From positions 115,788-179,787 of the forward strand of contig SVFV01000004.1 of NCBI GenBank assembly GCA_015056655.1: DNA of 64,000 bases, written 5' to 3'. Under the pieces are notes generated by a model, which saw nothing but the letters and a program-made list of their open reading frames with translations, was not told the origin of the DNA and did not search any database. Each line of letters begins with the position of its first letter. Positions within the stretch are counted from its first letter, which is position 1. Position numbers and translations under genes: made by a program. Below, one piece after another: positions 24,332 to 33,667 of this stretch. Source of the DNA: Butyrivibrio sp. Its GTDB lineage: Bacteria > Bacillota > Clostridia > Lachnospirales > Lachnospiraceae.

Positions 24332-25688
24332 TTATCAGATATATGCAATCAACTTCATAAAGGAGCATCCCATAGCGGCGATCCTGCTGGATATGGGTAT
24401 GGGCAAGACCAGTATCGTGCTGGCAGCACTGAACGATCTGATGTTTGACAGCTTTGAGGTGACGAAGGTGCTGATCATCGCACCGCTTCGAGTGGCGAAG
24501 CATACATGGTCAGCGGAAATCCAGAAATGGGATCAGCTGCGTGGGCTTCGATATTCCATAGTAGTCGGTACGGCAGCAGAGAGGATGAAAGCGCTTCAGG
24601 CGGATGCGGATATTTACATCATCAACAGGGAGAACGTTCCCTGGCTGATCGAAAAGAGTGGACTGCCCTTTGACTACGACATGGTGGTGATCGATGAGCT
24701 GTCATCCTTTAAGAACTGGCAGGCAAAGAGGTTCAAGGCTCTTATGAAGGTAAGGCCGAGAGTGAAAAGGATTGTGGGCTTGACCGGCACGCCTTCCAGC
24801 AATGGTTTGATGGATCTCTTTGCAGAATACAAGGTTTTGGATATGGGAGAGAGACTTGGAAGGTTTATCAGCCAGTACAGAGTCGAGTACTTTGTACCGG
24901 ATCAGACAAACGGTCCGATCGTATACAGCTACAGGCTCAGGAAGGGTGCTGATAAGAGAATCTATGACAGGATCTCCGATATCACGATTTCCATGAAGGG
25001 AACGGATCACCTGCAGATGCCGGAACTGATCAACTCCGAATATCCGGTATATCTGGATGAGGATGAGCGTGAGAAGTATGAGGCGATGGCCAGTGACCTG
25101 GTGATCAATCTTCCGGGCGGTGAGGTGACGGCTGCCAATGCAGCGACGCTTTCCGGAAAGCTGACGCAGATGGCGAATGGTGCTGTTTATTCCGATGCCG
25201 GCGGTATCGAGTTCATTCACGATAAGAAGCTGGATGCTTTGGAGGATATCATCGAAGCGGCAAACGGCAAGAGCATTCTGGTGGCGTATTGGTACAAGCA
25301 CGACCTGACAAGGATCATCGACAGGCTGGAAGCTTTAGGTGTGAATTACGGAAAGCTGGATTCGGATCAGAGCATCGAAGACTGGAATGCAGGAAGACTG
25401 GAAGTGGGACTGATACATCCGGCTTCTGCAGGACACGGACTGAATCTTCAGAGCGGTGGCAACACATTGGTGTGGTTCGGCATGATCTGGAGCTTGGAGC
25501 TTTATCAGCAGACTGTCGCAAGGCTTTGGAGGCAGGGGCAGGAATCCGGGACGGTCGTGGTGCAGCATATTATTACAGCCGATTCGATTGATGAGCGAAT
25601 CATGAAGGCACTTAACGCAAAGGGCAACACGCAGGCCAGACTGATCGATGCCGTGAAAGCGGAGGTAAGTGCCTATGGCAGGAAATAA
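24312..25688 (+). CDS. SNF2-like DEAD/DEAH-box helicase
   Basis: 458 residues from MKYNPHDYQ, with GGAGG upstream inside the VRR-NUC gene. Motifs: HDYQIYAINFIKE (Q motif), LLDMGMGKTSI (Walker A), APLRVAKHTW, VVIDELSSFKNW (motif II, DELS), GLTGTPSSNG (motif III) and WRQGQESGTVVVQ (motif VI region, QTVARLWRQGQ). Standard companion of VRR-NUC in clostridial phages, presumably remodelling replication intermediates. Confidence 0.9.
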   Translation: MKYNPHDYQIYAINFIKEHPIAAILLDMGMGKTSIVLAALNDLMFDSFEVTKVLIIAPLRVAKHTWSAEIQKWDQLRGLRYSIVVGTAAERMKALQADADIYIINRENVPWLIEKSGLPFDYDMVVIDELSSFKNWQAKRFKALMKVRPRVKRIVGLTGTPSSNGLMDLFAEYKVLDMGERLGRFISQYRVEYFVPDQTNGPIVYSYRLRKGADKRIYDRISDITISMKGTDHLQMPELINSEYPVYLDEDEREKYEAMASDLVINLPGGEVTAANAATLSGKLTQMANGAVYSDAGGIEFIHDKKLDALEDIIEAANGKSILVAYWYKHDLTRIIDRLEALGVNYGKLDSDQSIEDWNAGRLEVGLIHPASAGHGLNLQSGGNTLVWFGMIWSLELYQQTVARLWRQGQESGTVVVQHIITADSIDERIMKALNAKGNTQARLIDAVKAEVSAYGRK

Positions 25689-25959
25689 AAATCTGGCAGA
25701 GGATCCGTATGAGCGATTGGCGAATGCAATCATTCTGCAGGCAGTCGCTGATTACAGGGTGGCTCTTAAGAAGATCAAGGCACATCCGAAGGATCGAAAA
25801 GCAATAGATGAGGTTTTGGAGATCGAGAAGTTTTTCCATTCCGGCTGGTGCAGCCAGCTGACAAGCGTGGACGGAGAATACCTGGTCAAGAGACTTCAGG
25901 ACGAAGTGAGACAATCAGAGTCAATCCGAGGGAGAAAAAATAAATCCAATCGGAGGTAG
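25675..25959 (+). CDS. Small conserved phage protein of unknown function
   Basis: 94 residues from ATG preceded by GGAGGTAAGT; overlaps the helicase gene by 14 bases. Contains ILQAVADYRVALKKIKAHPK and EIEKFFHSGWCSQLTSVDGE. This small protein recurs after the SNF2-like helicase in related phages. No function known to me. Confidence 0.7.
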   Translation: MAGNKNLAEDPYERLANAIILQAVADYRVALKKIKAHPKDRKAIDEVLEIEKFFHSGWCSQLTSVDGEYLVKRLQDEVRQSESIRGRKNKSNRR

Positions 25960-25962
25960 CTT

Positions 25963-26394
25963 ATGAACAGACATCAGCAGGAAGCCAAGAAATATTTATC
26001 ACAGGCCTTCGGACTGAACCAGCGGATCGAGAGTAAGCTGGGGCAGATCGAGGATCTCCATGATCTGGCGACCAAAGCAACGGTGACATATTCGGATATG
26101 CCGAAGAGCCCGAACAGGGATGGTTCCAGAATGGAAGATGCCATTATAAAGATCATCGACCTGGAGAACGAGATCAATCAGGATATGATGAAGCTTGTGG
26201 AACTGAAGAAGGATATCATCCGCAGGATCAAAGCAGTGGAGAGTGCGGAACTTCAGACAATACTGGAACTGCGGTATCTGTCCTATATGAGATGGGAAGA
26301 GATCGCCATTGAGCTTGGTTACGGTATCGATAATGTATTCCGCCTTCACAGGAATGCTCTGGATGAAATAACGATTCCGGAAACAATACAGTAA
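25963..26394 (+). CDS. DUF1492/ArpU-like late transcriptional regulator
   Basis: 143 residues. N-terminal coiled coil (MNRHQQEAKKYLSQAF..., MMKLVELKKDIIRRIKAVES) and C-terminal HTH resembling sigma-70 region 4 (LQTILELRYLSYMRWEEIAI, then ELGYGIDNVFRLHRNALDEI). Such proteins sit at the end of the early region and control late gene expression in Firmicutes phages. Position just before HNH and terminase genes fits. Confidence 0.8.
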   Translation: MNRHQQEAKKYLSQAFGLNQRIESKLGQIEDLHDLATKATVTYSDMPKSPNRDGSRMEDAIIKIIDLENEINQDMMKLVELKKDIIRRIKAVESAELQTILELRYLSYMRWEEIAIELGYGIDNVFRLHRNALDEITIPETIQ

Positions 26395-26457
26395 AATCAA
26401 GTTCGGTACAGTAAGCCTATGTGATATTGTTAAACTGGCAAAAGCGAAAGATGAGAG

Positions 26458-26492
26458 AGCCGTTGCGGAGCAAAATACCGTGGCGGCTTTTT
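26458..26492 (+). terminator. Terminator between early and late regions
   Basis: 11-pair stem AGCCGTTGCGG / CCGTGGCGGCT (with G-U pairs), 9-base loop, then TTTTT. It separates the late regulator from the HNH gene and would be a point for anti-termination. Confidence 0.65.
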
Positions 26493-26514
26493 CTATGGGA
26501 AAGAAGGTGGAATG

Positions 26515-26880
26515 ATGCCAAGGAAACCGAAGCATCCATGCTCTTATCCCGGATGCTCGAAGCTGACAGACAAAAGGTTCTGTGAAGAGCATGAGAAGCT
26601 GAGTAATAGCAACTATGAGAAGTACGGCAGAGATAAGTCTACGAAGAAGAGATACGGTCGTGCATGGAAGAGGATCCGTGACAAGTATGCTGCGGAGCAT
26701 CCGTTCTGTGAGCTGTGTCTTGAACGTGGAATTATCGTGCCGACTGAAGAGATCCACCACAAGCTGCCTCTGAGTGAAGGTGGTACACACGATCGAAGTA
26801 ATCTGATCGCGCTGTGCAAGTCGTGTCACTCAACCATACACGCGAAGAGAGGGGACTACTGGGGAAACCATCGCGGGTAG
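26515..26880 (+). CDS. HNH endonuclease next to terminase
   Basis: 121 residues. N-terminal zinc ribbon-like CSYPGCSKLTDKRFCEEH, then HNH core: CELCLERG, EEIHHKLPLSEGG, then NLIALCKSCHSTIH. HNH proteins encoded directly before terminase small subunit are needed for cos cleavage in HK97-type phages. Both cysteine pairs and the catalytic histidine are present. ATG at 26,512 is an alternative start. Confidence 0.92.
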   Translation: MPRKPKHPCSYPGCSKLTDKRFCEEHEKLSNSNYEKYGRDKSTKKRYGRAWKRIRDKYAAEHPFCELCLERGIIVPTEEIHHKLPLSEGGTHDRSNLIALCKSCHSTIHAKRGDYWGNHRG

Positions 26881-26950
26881 GGGCGGTGCGAATCTCTACA
26901 GGTATGGCTCCCAGGGAACGGCGCGGGGGTCACGCGTGCAAAATCGCGAA
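26881..26950 (+). other. Candidate cos region
   Basis: The GC-rich gap between HNH and small terminase, with GGGGCGGTGCG and CGCGCGGGGG-type tracts around 26,880-26,945, unlike the rest of the phage. In cos phages with an HNH partner the cohesive end lies here. Exact nick sites cannot be read. Confidence 0.35.
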
Positions 26951-26989
26951 ATGAAAAGTGAAATTTGGAAGGAAGGAGGGCGATGCTCT

Positions 26990-27460
26990 ATGGCTGGAAG
27001 AAAGCCAAAGCCTACAGCGGTAAAAAAGCTGGAAGGCAATCCGGGAAAGAGAAAACTGAACACAAAAGAACCGAATCCGGGAAAGGGAATGCCCGACTGC
27101 CCTGCATGGTTATTGCCGGAAGCCAAGACAGAATGGATCCGGTTATCGGAGAAACTGAATCAGATTGGTGTGCTGACGGAAATCGACCGGTCTGCATTTG
27201 CAGCCTATTGTCAGTCCTACGCCAGATGGAAAGAGGCTCAGGAACATATCAATTCTGAGGGTGCGACCTACGAAACGGAGAACGGTATGCAAAGACCGAA
27301 TCCGTGGGTTGCGATCTGTAACACGGAGCAGAGGCTTATGATGCAGGCAGCATCCGAGTTCGGACTGACTCCGTCTGCCAGATCGAGGATCATGGCGGCA
27401 TCCGGTGTGGGCAAGGATGAAGAAGATGAGATGGAGGCATTACTTGGGGGTGAGGCTTAA
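26990..27460 (+). CDS. terS: Terminase small subunit, P27 family
   Basis: 156 residues from MAGRKPKP, GGAGGG upstream. The N-terminal KKLEGNPGKRKLN motif and PDCPAWLLPEAKTEWIRLSE are typical of the P27 small terminase family, which recognises phage DNA and hands it to the large subunit. The stop overlaps the next start (TAATG). Confidence 0.92.
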   Translation: MAGRKPKPTAVKKLEGNPGKRKLNTKEPNPGKGMPDCPAWLLPEAKTEWIRLSEKLNQIGVLTEIDRSAFAAYCQSYARWKEAQEHINSEGATYETENGMQRPNPWVAICNTEQRLMMQAASEFGLTPSARSRIMAASGVGKDEEDEMEALLGGEA

Positions 27461-29085
27461 TGGCTGAGAGAAGACCTGCGGGTTATCCGAAGCTGAAGAA
27501 TTATAAGCCGTCAAGATTTATGCTTCCGACATCTCATTATGATAAAGCGAAGGCTGACAGGGCTGTGAAGTTCATCGAGAACCTGTGCCATACCAAAGGA
27601 AAATGGGCTGGCAAGAGGTTCTGGCTGCTTCCCTGGCAGGAGCAGCTGATCCGTGACATCTTCGGGATCGTCAAACCTGACGGGTACCGGCAGTTCCGAA
27701 CAGCTTTTGTGGAAATATGCAAGAAGGTAGGTAAGAGCGAATTGGCAGCAGCCGTCGCTCTTTATCTTTTATACGCAGATAATGAACCTTCCGCAGAAGT
27801 CTATGGGGCTGCAGCTGACAGGCAGCAGGCCAGCATCGTTTTCGATGTGGCAAGGCAGATGGTGGAGATGTCGCCGGCGCTTCTGAAACGGTCGAAGCTG
27901 ATGACGGCAACAAAGAGAATCGTGAATTATGGAAATTCAGGATATTACCAGGTGCTCAGTGCAGAGGTCGGGGGTAAGCATGGATTTTCAGTCAGCGGAT
28001 TGGTATTTGATGAGATTCATACTCAGCCAAACAGGCAACTGTATGATGTTCTGACGAAGGGATCATCGGATGCCAGACAGAATCCGCTGCATTTCATTAT
28101 CACTACGGCAGGCACAGACAGACATTCCATTGCCTATGAACTTCATACGAAGGCGGTGGATATTCTGGAAGACCGGCGTGTGGATCCGACCTTTTATCCG
28201 GTGGTCTATGGACTGAAGGATGATGAGGACTGGGAGGATGAAGCGAACTGGTACAAGGTCAATCCTTCGCTGGGATATACGGTGGATGTCGAAAGACTTA
28301 GGGATGCTTACCGGGAAGCGAAGCAGAATCCGGCAGACGAAGTGACTTTCAAGTGGCTGAGGCTGAACATGTGGGTTTCAAGTACTGTTGCATGGATACC
28401 CGATGCGATATTCATGAAGGGTAATGAAGAGATCGACCTGGCTGCTCTGGAAGGCAGAGACTGTTACGGCGGTCTGGACTTGTCCAGCACAGGAGATATC
28501 ACGGCTCTGGTGCTGATGTTTCCTCCGAGGGATGAGGATGAGAAGTATATCCTGCTTCCGTTCTTCTGGGTGCCGGAAGAGACGATACCACAGAGAGTGA
28601 AGGCGGCTTCCGTTCCTTATGACATCTGGGAGAGACAGGGATATCTGTTATCGACCGAGGGTAACGTGATCCACTATGACTTCATCGAGAAGTTCATTAA
28701 TGATCTGGCGGAGAAATACCACATCGTAGAGATTGCAGTGGACAGATGGAATGCCACACAGATGATCCAGAACCTGGAGGGTGACGGATTCACGATGGTT
28801 CCGTTCGGCCAGGGCTTTGCTTCAATGTCTGGACCGACAAAGGATTTTTATCGTCTGCTCATGGAAGGCCAGATCATTCACGGAGGGCATCCGGTTCTCA
28901 GGTGGATGGCCGGCAACGTGGTGGTCGATACGGATCCTGCCGGAAACATCAAGGTAACGAAGGCAAAATCGAAAGAAAAGATCGACGGCATTGTGGCTGC
29001 AATCATGGCACTTGACCGGTGCATACGCAATCAGACGGAGCCGCAGGGGAGTGTTTATGATGAGCGCGGATTACTTGTATTTTGA
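27460..29085 (+). CDS. terL: Terminase large subunit
   Basis: 541 residues. ATPase part: Walker A-like VEICKKVGKSELAAAVAL and Walker B LVFDEIHTQ. Nuclease part: GGLDLSSTGDITALV and later AVDRWNATQM with acidic residues, and a C-terminal EKIDGIVAAIMALDR. It cuts and pumps DNA into the prohead. It has a normal length for the HK97-type family. Confidence 0.95.
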   Translation: MAERRPAGYPKLKNYKPSRFMLPTSHYDKAKADRAVKFIENLCHTKGKWAGKRFWLLPWQEQLIRDIFGIVKPDGYRQFRTAFVEICKKVGKSELAAAVALYLLYADNEPSAEVYGAAADRQQASIVFDVARQMVEMSPALLKRSKLMTATKRIVNYGNSGYYQVLSAEVGGKHGFSVSGLVFDEIHTQPNRQLYDVLTKGSSDARQNPLHFIITTAGTDRHSIAYELHTKAVDILEDRRVDPTFYPVVYGLKDDEDWEDEANWYKVNPSLGYTVDVERLRDAYREAKQNPADEVTFKWLRLNMWVSSTVAWIPDAIFMKGNEEIDLAALEGRDCYGGLDLSSTGDITALVLMFPPRDEDEKYILLPFFWVPEETIPQRVKAASVPYDIWERQGYLLSTEGNVIHYDFIEKFINDLAEKYHIVEIAVDRWNATQMIQNLEGDGFTMVPFGQGFASMSGPTKDFYRLLMEGQIIHGGHPVLRWMAGNVVVDTDPAGNIKVTKAKSKEKIDGIVAAIMALDRCIRNQTEPQGSVYDERGLLVF

Positions 29086-29102
29086 TGAAGGAGGGAATTG
29101 CG

Positions 29103-30446
29103 ATGGGAATACTGAGCGGTCTATTTCGGAGCAGAGATAAGCCTACAGATAGGACAGCAGGAAGCAGCTACAGCTTCTTTCTGGGAGGTACTTCGAGTGG
29201 CAAGTATGTGACAGAACGGTCTGCAATGCAGATGACGGCGGTGTACTGCTGTGTGAGGATTCTGTCAGAGGCGGTGGCGAGCCTGCCATTACAATTTTAC
29301 AGATATACCGATGATGGCGGTAAGGAGAAAGCGGTGGAACATCCGCTTTATTTTTTGCTCCATGATGAGCCGAATCCGGAGATGACTTCCTTCATTTTCA
29401 GGGAGACATTGATGACGCACCTGCTTCTGTGGGGAAATGCGTATTCGCAGATCATCCGCAACGGCAAGGGTGAAGTTGTGGCTCTGTATCCGCTGATGCC
29501 GGATCGGATGAAGGTGGACCGTGATGAGCACGGAAGGCTCTACTACGAATACACCGTCTATGATTCGGACGATGTGGACGGCAGAAAAGGCACCAACAAG
29601 GTTGGAAGGACAGTAAGGCTTCAGCCTCATGATGTACTTCACATTCCGGGATTAGGGTTCGACGGCTTGGTTGGATACAGTCCAATTGCTATGGCCAAGA
29701 ATGCTATTGGTCTGGCAATCGCTACGGAAGAGTATGGCAGCAAGTTCTTTGCGAATGGCGCGGCTCCTTCCGGTGTCCTGGAGCATCCGGGAACCATTAA
29801 GGATCCGAGCAAGGTGAGGGAAAGCTGGCAGGCTACCTTCGGAGGAAGCGGCAATGCGAATAAGATTGCTGTTTTGGAAGAAGGAATGAAGTACACGCCG
29901 ATTTCCATTTCACCGGAACAGGCTCAGTTCCTGGAGACAAGAAAGTTCCAGATTGATGAGATCGCGAGGATCTTCCGTGTGCCGCCTCATATGATCGGGG
30001 ATTTGGAGAAGTCCAGCTTCAACAACATTGAGCAGCAGTCGTTGGAGTTTGTGAAGTACACGCTTGATCCCTGGGTGAGCCGTTGGGAGCAGGCAATGGT
30101 GAGAGCCTTGCTGACTCCGGATGAGAAGAAGAAATACTTCTTCAAGTTCAATGTGGATGGTTTGCTCCGTGGAGATTATCAGAGCAGGATGAACGGCTAC
30201 GCAACAGCCAGGCAGAACGGCTGGATGTCCGCCAATGATATCCGTGAGCTGGAGAACCTTGACAGGATCCCTGCGGAACAGGGCGGCGATCTGTACTTGA
30301 TCAACGGAAATATGACGAAGCTGGAAGATGCCGGAATATTTGCTGCAGGCAACAACGGAAAGGAGGAAGGAGATTCCGATGAAGAAGTTTTGGAACTGGA
30401 AAAGCAGGAAGATCAGAGACCAGGCTTCAGGCGAAGAGGTCAATGA
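29103..30446 (+). CDS. Portal protein, HK97 family
   Basis: 447 residues from MGILSGLF, with GGAGGG upstream; the start overlaps the terL end region by position only (17 bases gap). Contains AVYCCVRILSEAVASLPL, LLHDEPNPEMTSFIFRE, GVLEHPGTI and IDEIARIFRVPPHMIGDLE, the HK97-type portal signature. It forms the DNA entry ring of the head. Confidence 0.94.
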   Translation: MGILSGLFRSRDKPTDRTAGSSYSFFLGGTSSGKYVTERSAMQMTAVYCCVRILSEAVASLPLQFYRYTDDGGKEKAVEHPLYFLLHDEPNPEMTSFIFRETLMTHLLLWGNAYSQIIRNGKGEVVALYPLMPDRMKVDRDEHGRLYYEYTVYDSDDVDGRKGTNKVGRTVRLQPHDVLHIPGLGFDGLVGYSPIAMAKNAIGLAIATEEYGSKFFANGAAPSGVLEHPGTIKDPSKVRESWQATFGGSGNANKIAVLEEGMKYTPISISPEQAQFLETRKFQIDEIARIFRVPPHMIGDLEKSSFNNIEQQSLEFVKYTLDPWVSRWEQAMVRALLTPDEKKKYFFKFNVDGLLRGDYQSRMNGYATARQNGWMSANDIRELENLDRIPAEQGGDLYLINGNMTKLEDAGIFAAGNNGKEEGDSDEEVLELEKQEDQRPGFRRRGQ

Positions 30447-31155
30447 GAGAGTGCTTTTCCTTAATGGAACCATAGCAGAAGAGAGCTGGTTTGACGATGA
30501 TGTCACGCCGGCTCTTTTTAGAGAAGAGCTGAATGCCGGGACGGGAAGCATTACGGTCTGGATCAATAGTCCGGGTGGTGACTGTGTGGCGGCAGCTCAG
30601 ATCTACAACATGCTGATGGACTATAAGGGCGATGTCACGGTGAAGATTGATGGCATTGCTGCATCGGCGGCAAGCGTGATCGCGATGGCAGGGACGAAGG
30701 TGCTCATGAGTCCTGTGAGCATGATGATGATCCACAATCCAGCCACTATCGCTTTTGGTGATACGGCGGAGATGCAGAAGGCAATCAACATGCTGGCTGA
30801 AGTGAAGGAATCCATCATGAATGCCTATGAGATCAAGACCGGCATGAGCAGGACGAAGATCTCACATCTGATGGATGCGGAGACCTGGATGGACGCGCAC
30901 AAAGCGGTGGAGCTGGGATTTGCTGATGATGTGCTGCAGAGAGCGGATGCATCAGAGGGCGAAGACCTGGAAGCACCGGAGGTGTCGATGCTCTATTCCA
31001 GGGCGGCGGTGACCAATTCGCTGATGGATAAGATCGCTGCGAAGTGTCACATCAAGGCACCGGAGAGCGGTGCAGGAACTGAACAGACAACGGATAACGG
31101 GCGTTCCTGTGATGAGATCAGGGAACGCCTGAACTTTATCAAGAGATTCATTTAA
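30379..31155 (+). CDS. ClpP-like prohead maturation protease
   Basis: 258 residues from MKKFWNWK with GGAGGAAGGAG upstream; overlaps the portal gene by 68 bases. ClpP fold with INSPGGDCVAA, nucleophile serine in DGIAASAASVIAMAG and histidine in MMMIHNPAT; acidic residue downstream in MDAETWMDAHKAVELGF. It cleaves the capsid scaffold segment. Confidence 0.94.
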   Translation: MKKFWNWKSRKIRDQASGEEVNERVLFLNGTIAEESWFDDDVTPALFREELNAGTGSITVWINSPGGDCVAAAQIYNMLMDYKGDVTVKIDGIAASAASVIAMAGTKVLMSPVSMMMIHNPATIAFGDTAEMQKAINMLAEVKESIMNAYEIKTGMSRTKISHLMDAETWMDAHKAVELGFADDVLQRADASEGEDLEAPEVSMLYSRAAVTNSLMDKIAAKCHIKAPESGAGTEQTTDNGRSCDEIRERLNFIKRFI

Positions 31156-31169
31156 GGAGGAATCGAGTT

Positions 31170-32351
31170 ATGACTATCAAAGATATGATCGAGAAGAGAG
31201 CAAAGGTGTGGGAGACCGCGAAGAACTTTGTGGATACCCACGAGAATGAGAACGGCGTTCTGTCTGCGGAGGATAACGCGACTTACAGCCGTATGGAGCA
31301 GGAAATCGAGGATCTGACTGCGGCAATCGACCGTCAGCAGAGAGCTGAGGCAAGAGAGGCTGAGTTCAACAAGCCTGTCAATATGCCTCTTACAGGAAGA
31401 CCTGCAAGACAGGAAGTTGAGGAAAAGACCGGCCGTGCTTCCAATGCATACAAGGAAGACTTCGGTGCGCATCTCCGTGGAAAGAGACCTGTGCATAACG
31501 TCCTTTCTGAGGGCGTGCAGGCGGACGGCGGTTATCTTGTGCCGGAAGAATTTGAGCGTCAGATCGTGATGGGTCTTGATGAGGCGAATGTGGTGAGAGG
31601 GCTTGCTAAGGTCATCACCACCAGCGCGGAAAGAAAGATCCCGATTGCGGCGACTCATTCTACCGCTGCATGGACGGCTGAGAATGGTGCCTATACTCCG
31701 AGTGATCCTTCCTTCGACCAGAAGACCATCGATGCGTTCAAGCTGACTGACCTTGTGAAGGTTTCCATCGAGCTTCTTCAGGATTCCATGTTTGATCTGG
31801 AATCTTATATTGCGGCTGAATTCGCAAGAGCCTTCGGTATCGCAGAGGAAGAGGCTTTCTGCGTAGGTACCGGAACCGGTCAGCCTACGGGTATCTTTAC
31901 CGCTAATGGCGGACAGGTGGGCGTTACCGCTGCGGCAAACAACGCGATCACTGCTGATGAACTGATCAGCCTTGTCTATGCGCTTAAGAGTCCTTATCGC
32001 AGAAATGCGAAGTTCCTTATGAACGATGCGACTATCGCTGCAATCAGAAAGCTGAAGGACGGCAACGGTGTTTATCTCTGGCAGCCTTCCCTTCAGGCAG
32101 GCGAGCCGGACAAGCTTCTTGGCTATGACCTTTACACTTCGCCTTATGTTCCTACGGTTGCATCAGATGCGCTCACCGTGGCTTTCGGTGATTTCAAGAA
32201 TTACTGGATCGCTGACCGTTCCGGTAGAACCGTGCAGAGACTCAATGAGCTCTACAGCACCAATGGACAGGTGGGATTTGTCGCAACTGAGAGAGTTGAT
32301 GGCAAGGTGATCCTTCCTGAGGGCATCCAGCTTCTTAAGATGAAGCACTAA
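31170..32351 (+). CDS. Major capsid protein, HK97 fold
   Basis: 393 residues. Residues 1-110 are coiled coil and act as the scaffold (delta domain) that the protease removes. The HK97 core follows: GGYLVPEEFERQIV, LAKVITTSAERKIPI, AWTAENGAYTPSDPSF, TDLVKVSIELLQDSMFDLE and FCVGTGTGQPTGIF. Preceded by AAGGAGG. Followed closely by the head fibre-like gene. Confidence 0.95.
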   Translation: MTIKDMIEKRAKVWETAKNFVDTHENENGVLSAEDNATYSRMEQEIEDLTAAIDRQQRAEAREAEFNKPVNMPLTGRPARQEVEEKTGRASNAYKEDFGAHLRGKRPVHNVLSEGVQADGGYLVPEEFERQIVMGLDEANVVRGLAKVITTSAERKIPIAATHSTAAWTAENGAYTPSDPSFDQKTIDAFKLTDLVKVSIELLQDSMFDLESYIAAEFARAFGIAEEEAFCVGTGTGQPTGIFTANGGQVGVTAAANNAITADELISLVYALKSPYRRNAKFLMNDATIAAIRKLKDGNGVYLWQPSLQAGEPDKLLGYDLYTSPYVPTVASDALTVAFGDFKNYWIADRSGRTVQRLNELYSTNGQVGFVATERVDGKVILPEGIQLLKMKH

Positions 32352-32364
32352 GGAGGACTGAGTC

Positions 32365-32613
32365 ATGAGTGAGTACAACGCTAAGAATTATACTGAGCAG
32401 GGCGGCGATGTCACCCATATCGGAGGCAAGCTGATCTTTGAGGATGGAAGTTCCGTGGAGGGGCTTCCTTCTTCCTTTACACCGGCGGAGAATCAGGCGG
32501 CCAGTGAAGCGACTACGGTTGAGGCACTGAAGGAAGATTTCAACAGTCTTCTGGCAAAGCTGAAGGCCGTCGGTCTTATGACAGCGGATGATGATACTAA
32601 CGGAACAGAGTAA
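32365..32613 (+). CDS. Head fibre-like small protein
   Basis: 82 residues. The start YNAKNYTEQGGDVTHIGGKL is similar to the N-terminal segment of phage head-fibre proteins that sit after capsid genes in Firmicutes phages; the C-terminal half is helical (VEALKEDFNSLLAKLKAVGL). Preceded by AAGGAGG. It probably decorates the capsid. Confidence 0.6.
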   Translation: MSEYNAKNYTEQGGDVTHIGGKLIFEDGSSVEGLPSSFTPAENQAASEATTVEALKEDFNSLLAKLKAVGLMTADDDTNGTE

Positions 32614-32665
32614 AAAATGCGGGGCGGTGGAGTAATCTGCCGTCCCGGTTTAAGGAGTGATGCAG

Positions 32666-32941
32666 ATGACTGTGACTGTGGAAGAGATGAAGAGCTATCT
32701 TCGGGTTGATTTCGAGGATGATGATTCCCTGATCGAAAACTTTATAACGGCGGCAAAGAAGCAGTGCATGGATATCCTGCGGACGGACGATGAGGCGGAC
32801 CTGGATGCGGCTCAGAACGGAAAGATCGCTGTGATGTTTACGGTGGCTTATCTGTATGAGCACCGGGAAGAAGCTGACCATCACGCGATGGATCTGACGC
32901 TTCGGGCTCTGCTGTTCGGCAGCCGGAAGGAGGGATTCTAA
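32666..32941 (+). CDS. Head-tail connector protein, gp6-like
   Basis: 91 residues. TVEEMKSYLRVDFEDDDSLI and FITAAKKQCMDIL match the gp6/DNA-packaging adaptor family that docks under the portal. Start chosen for AAGGAG spacing; an ATG 6 bases upstream is too close. The stop overlaps the next start. Confidence 0.85.
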   Translation: MTVTVEEMKSYLRVDFEDDDSLIENFITAAKKQCMDILRTDDEADLDAAQNGKIAVMFTVAYLYEHREEADHHAMDLTLRALLFGSRKEGF

Positions 32942-33282
32942 TGGATGTGGCAGCTTTGAGATCTAAAGTGACATTCCAGAAGAATGAAACAGTGACCGAT
33001 AAGTACGGCAATCACAAGAATGCCTGGACGGATTACTATACCTGCTTTGCCACGATTGGCGGTGAAGGGCTGGCCAGTTCCAAGGAAGAACAGACTGCCG
33101 GGACTACTGTTGAGGATTTCAGCATGACGGTCACCATCAGGTACTGCCGGAAGGCTGCTGTGATGGATTCCACACATTTCCGGGTGATGTTCATGGGTGA
33201 GATCTACAACATCATGAACATTGACCATATGAACTTCCGGAAGAAGTCACTGAAGTTTACCTGCAGGAAGGAGCGGCGCTGA
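32941..33282 (+). CDS. Head-tail joining (head closure) protein
   Basis: 113 residues, SPP1 gp16-like stopper fold pattern: LRSKVTFQKNETVTDKYGN, NAWTDYYTCFATIGGEG, then HFRVMFMGEIYNIMNIDHM. Closes the head after packaging. Overlaps its neighbours by one base each. Confidence 0.85.
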   Translation: MDVAALRSKVTFQKNETVTDKYGNHKNAWTDYYTCFATIGGEGLASSKEEQTAGTTVEDFSMTVTIRYCRKAAVMDSTHFRVMFMGEIYNIMNIDHMNFRKKSLKFTCRKERR

Positions 33283-33665
33283 TGGCACAGACGATAAAGA
33301 TTGACCAGCTGGCGGATACCGTGATGAAGGGCATGGAGGAATACGCGAAACTTGCTGCGGAGGACCTGAAGAAGGATGTCCAGAAGGCGGGCAAGACCGT
33401 AAAGCAGCAGATCGAAAGCACAGCTCCAAAGAAGACGGGAAAATATTCCAAGAGCTGGGCGGTGAAAAAGACCAGAGAAACGTCCGATTCCATCCAGATC
33501 GTGGTGCATTCCAAGCGGTACCAGCTGACACATCTTTTGGAGTTTGGCCATGCGAAGCGCGGCGGTGGAAGGACAAGGGCGTTCCCTCATATCGCGCCGG
33601 CGGAGCAGGCAGGTATCGAGCAGCTGACAAGGGATATCGAGCGTGACCTGCAGAAAGGCGGTTAG
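33282..33665 (+). CDS. HK97 gp10-like tail component
   Basis: 127 residues, basic. LAAEDLKKDVQKAGKTVKQQ, KKTGKYSKSWAVKKT, then LTHLLEFGHAKRGGGRTRAF are the HK97-gp10 family pattern (head-tail adaptor or tail completion). Translationally coupled to the previous gene by TGATG. Confidence 0.88.
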   Translation: MAQTIKIDQLADTVMKGMEEYAKLAAEDLKKDVQKAGKTVKQQIESTAPKKTGKYSKSWAVKKTRETSDSIQIVVHSKRYQLTHLLEFGHAKRGGGRTRAFPHIAPAEQAGIEQLTRDIERDLQKGG

Positions 33666-33667
33666 AG

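Noticed and set aside
26936..26989. Extended N-terminus of the small terminase
   Set aside because: The extension runs through the ribosome site GGAAGGAGGG and the cos-like region; MAGRKPKP is the family start.
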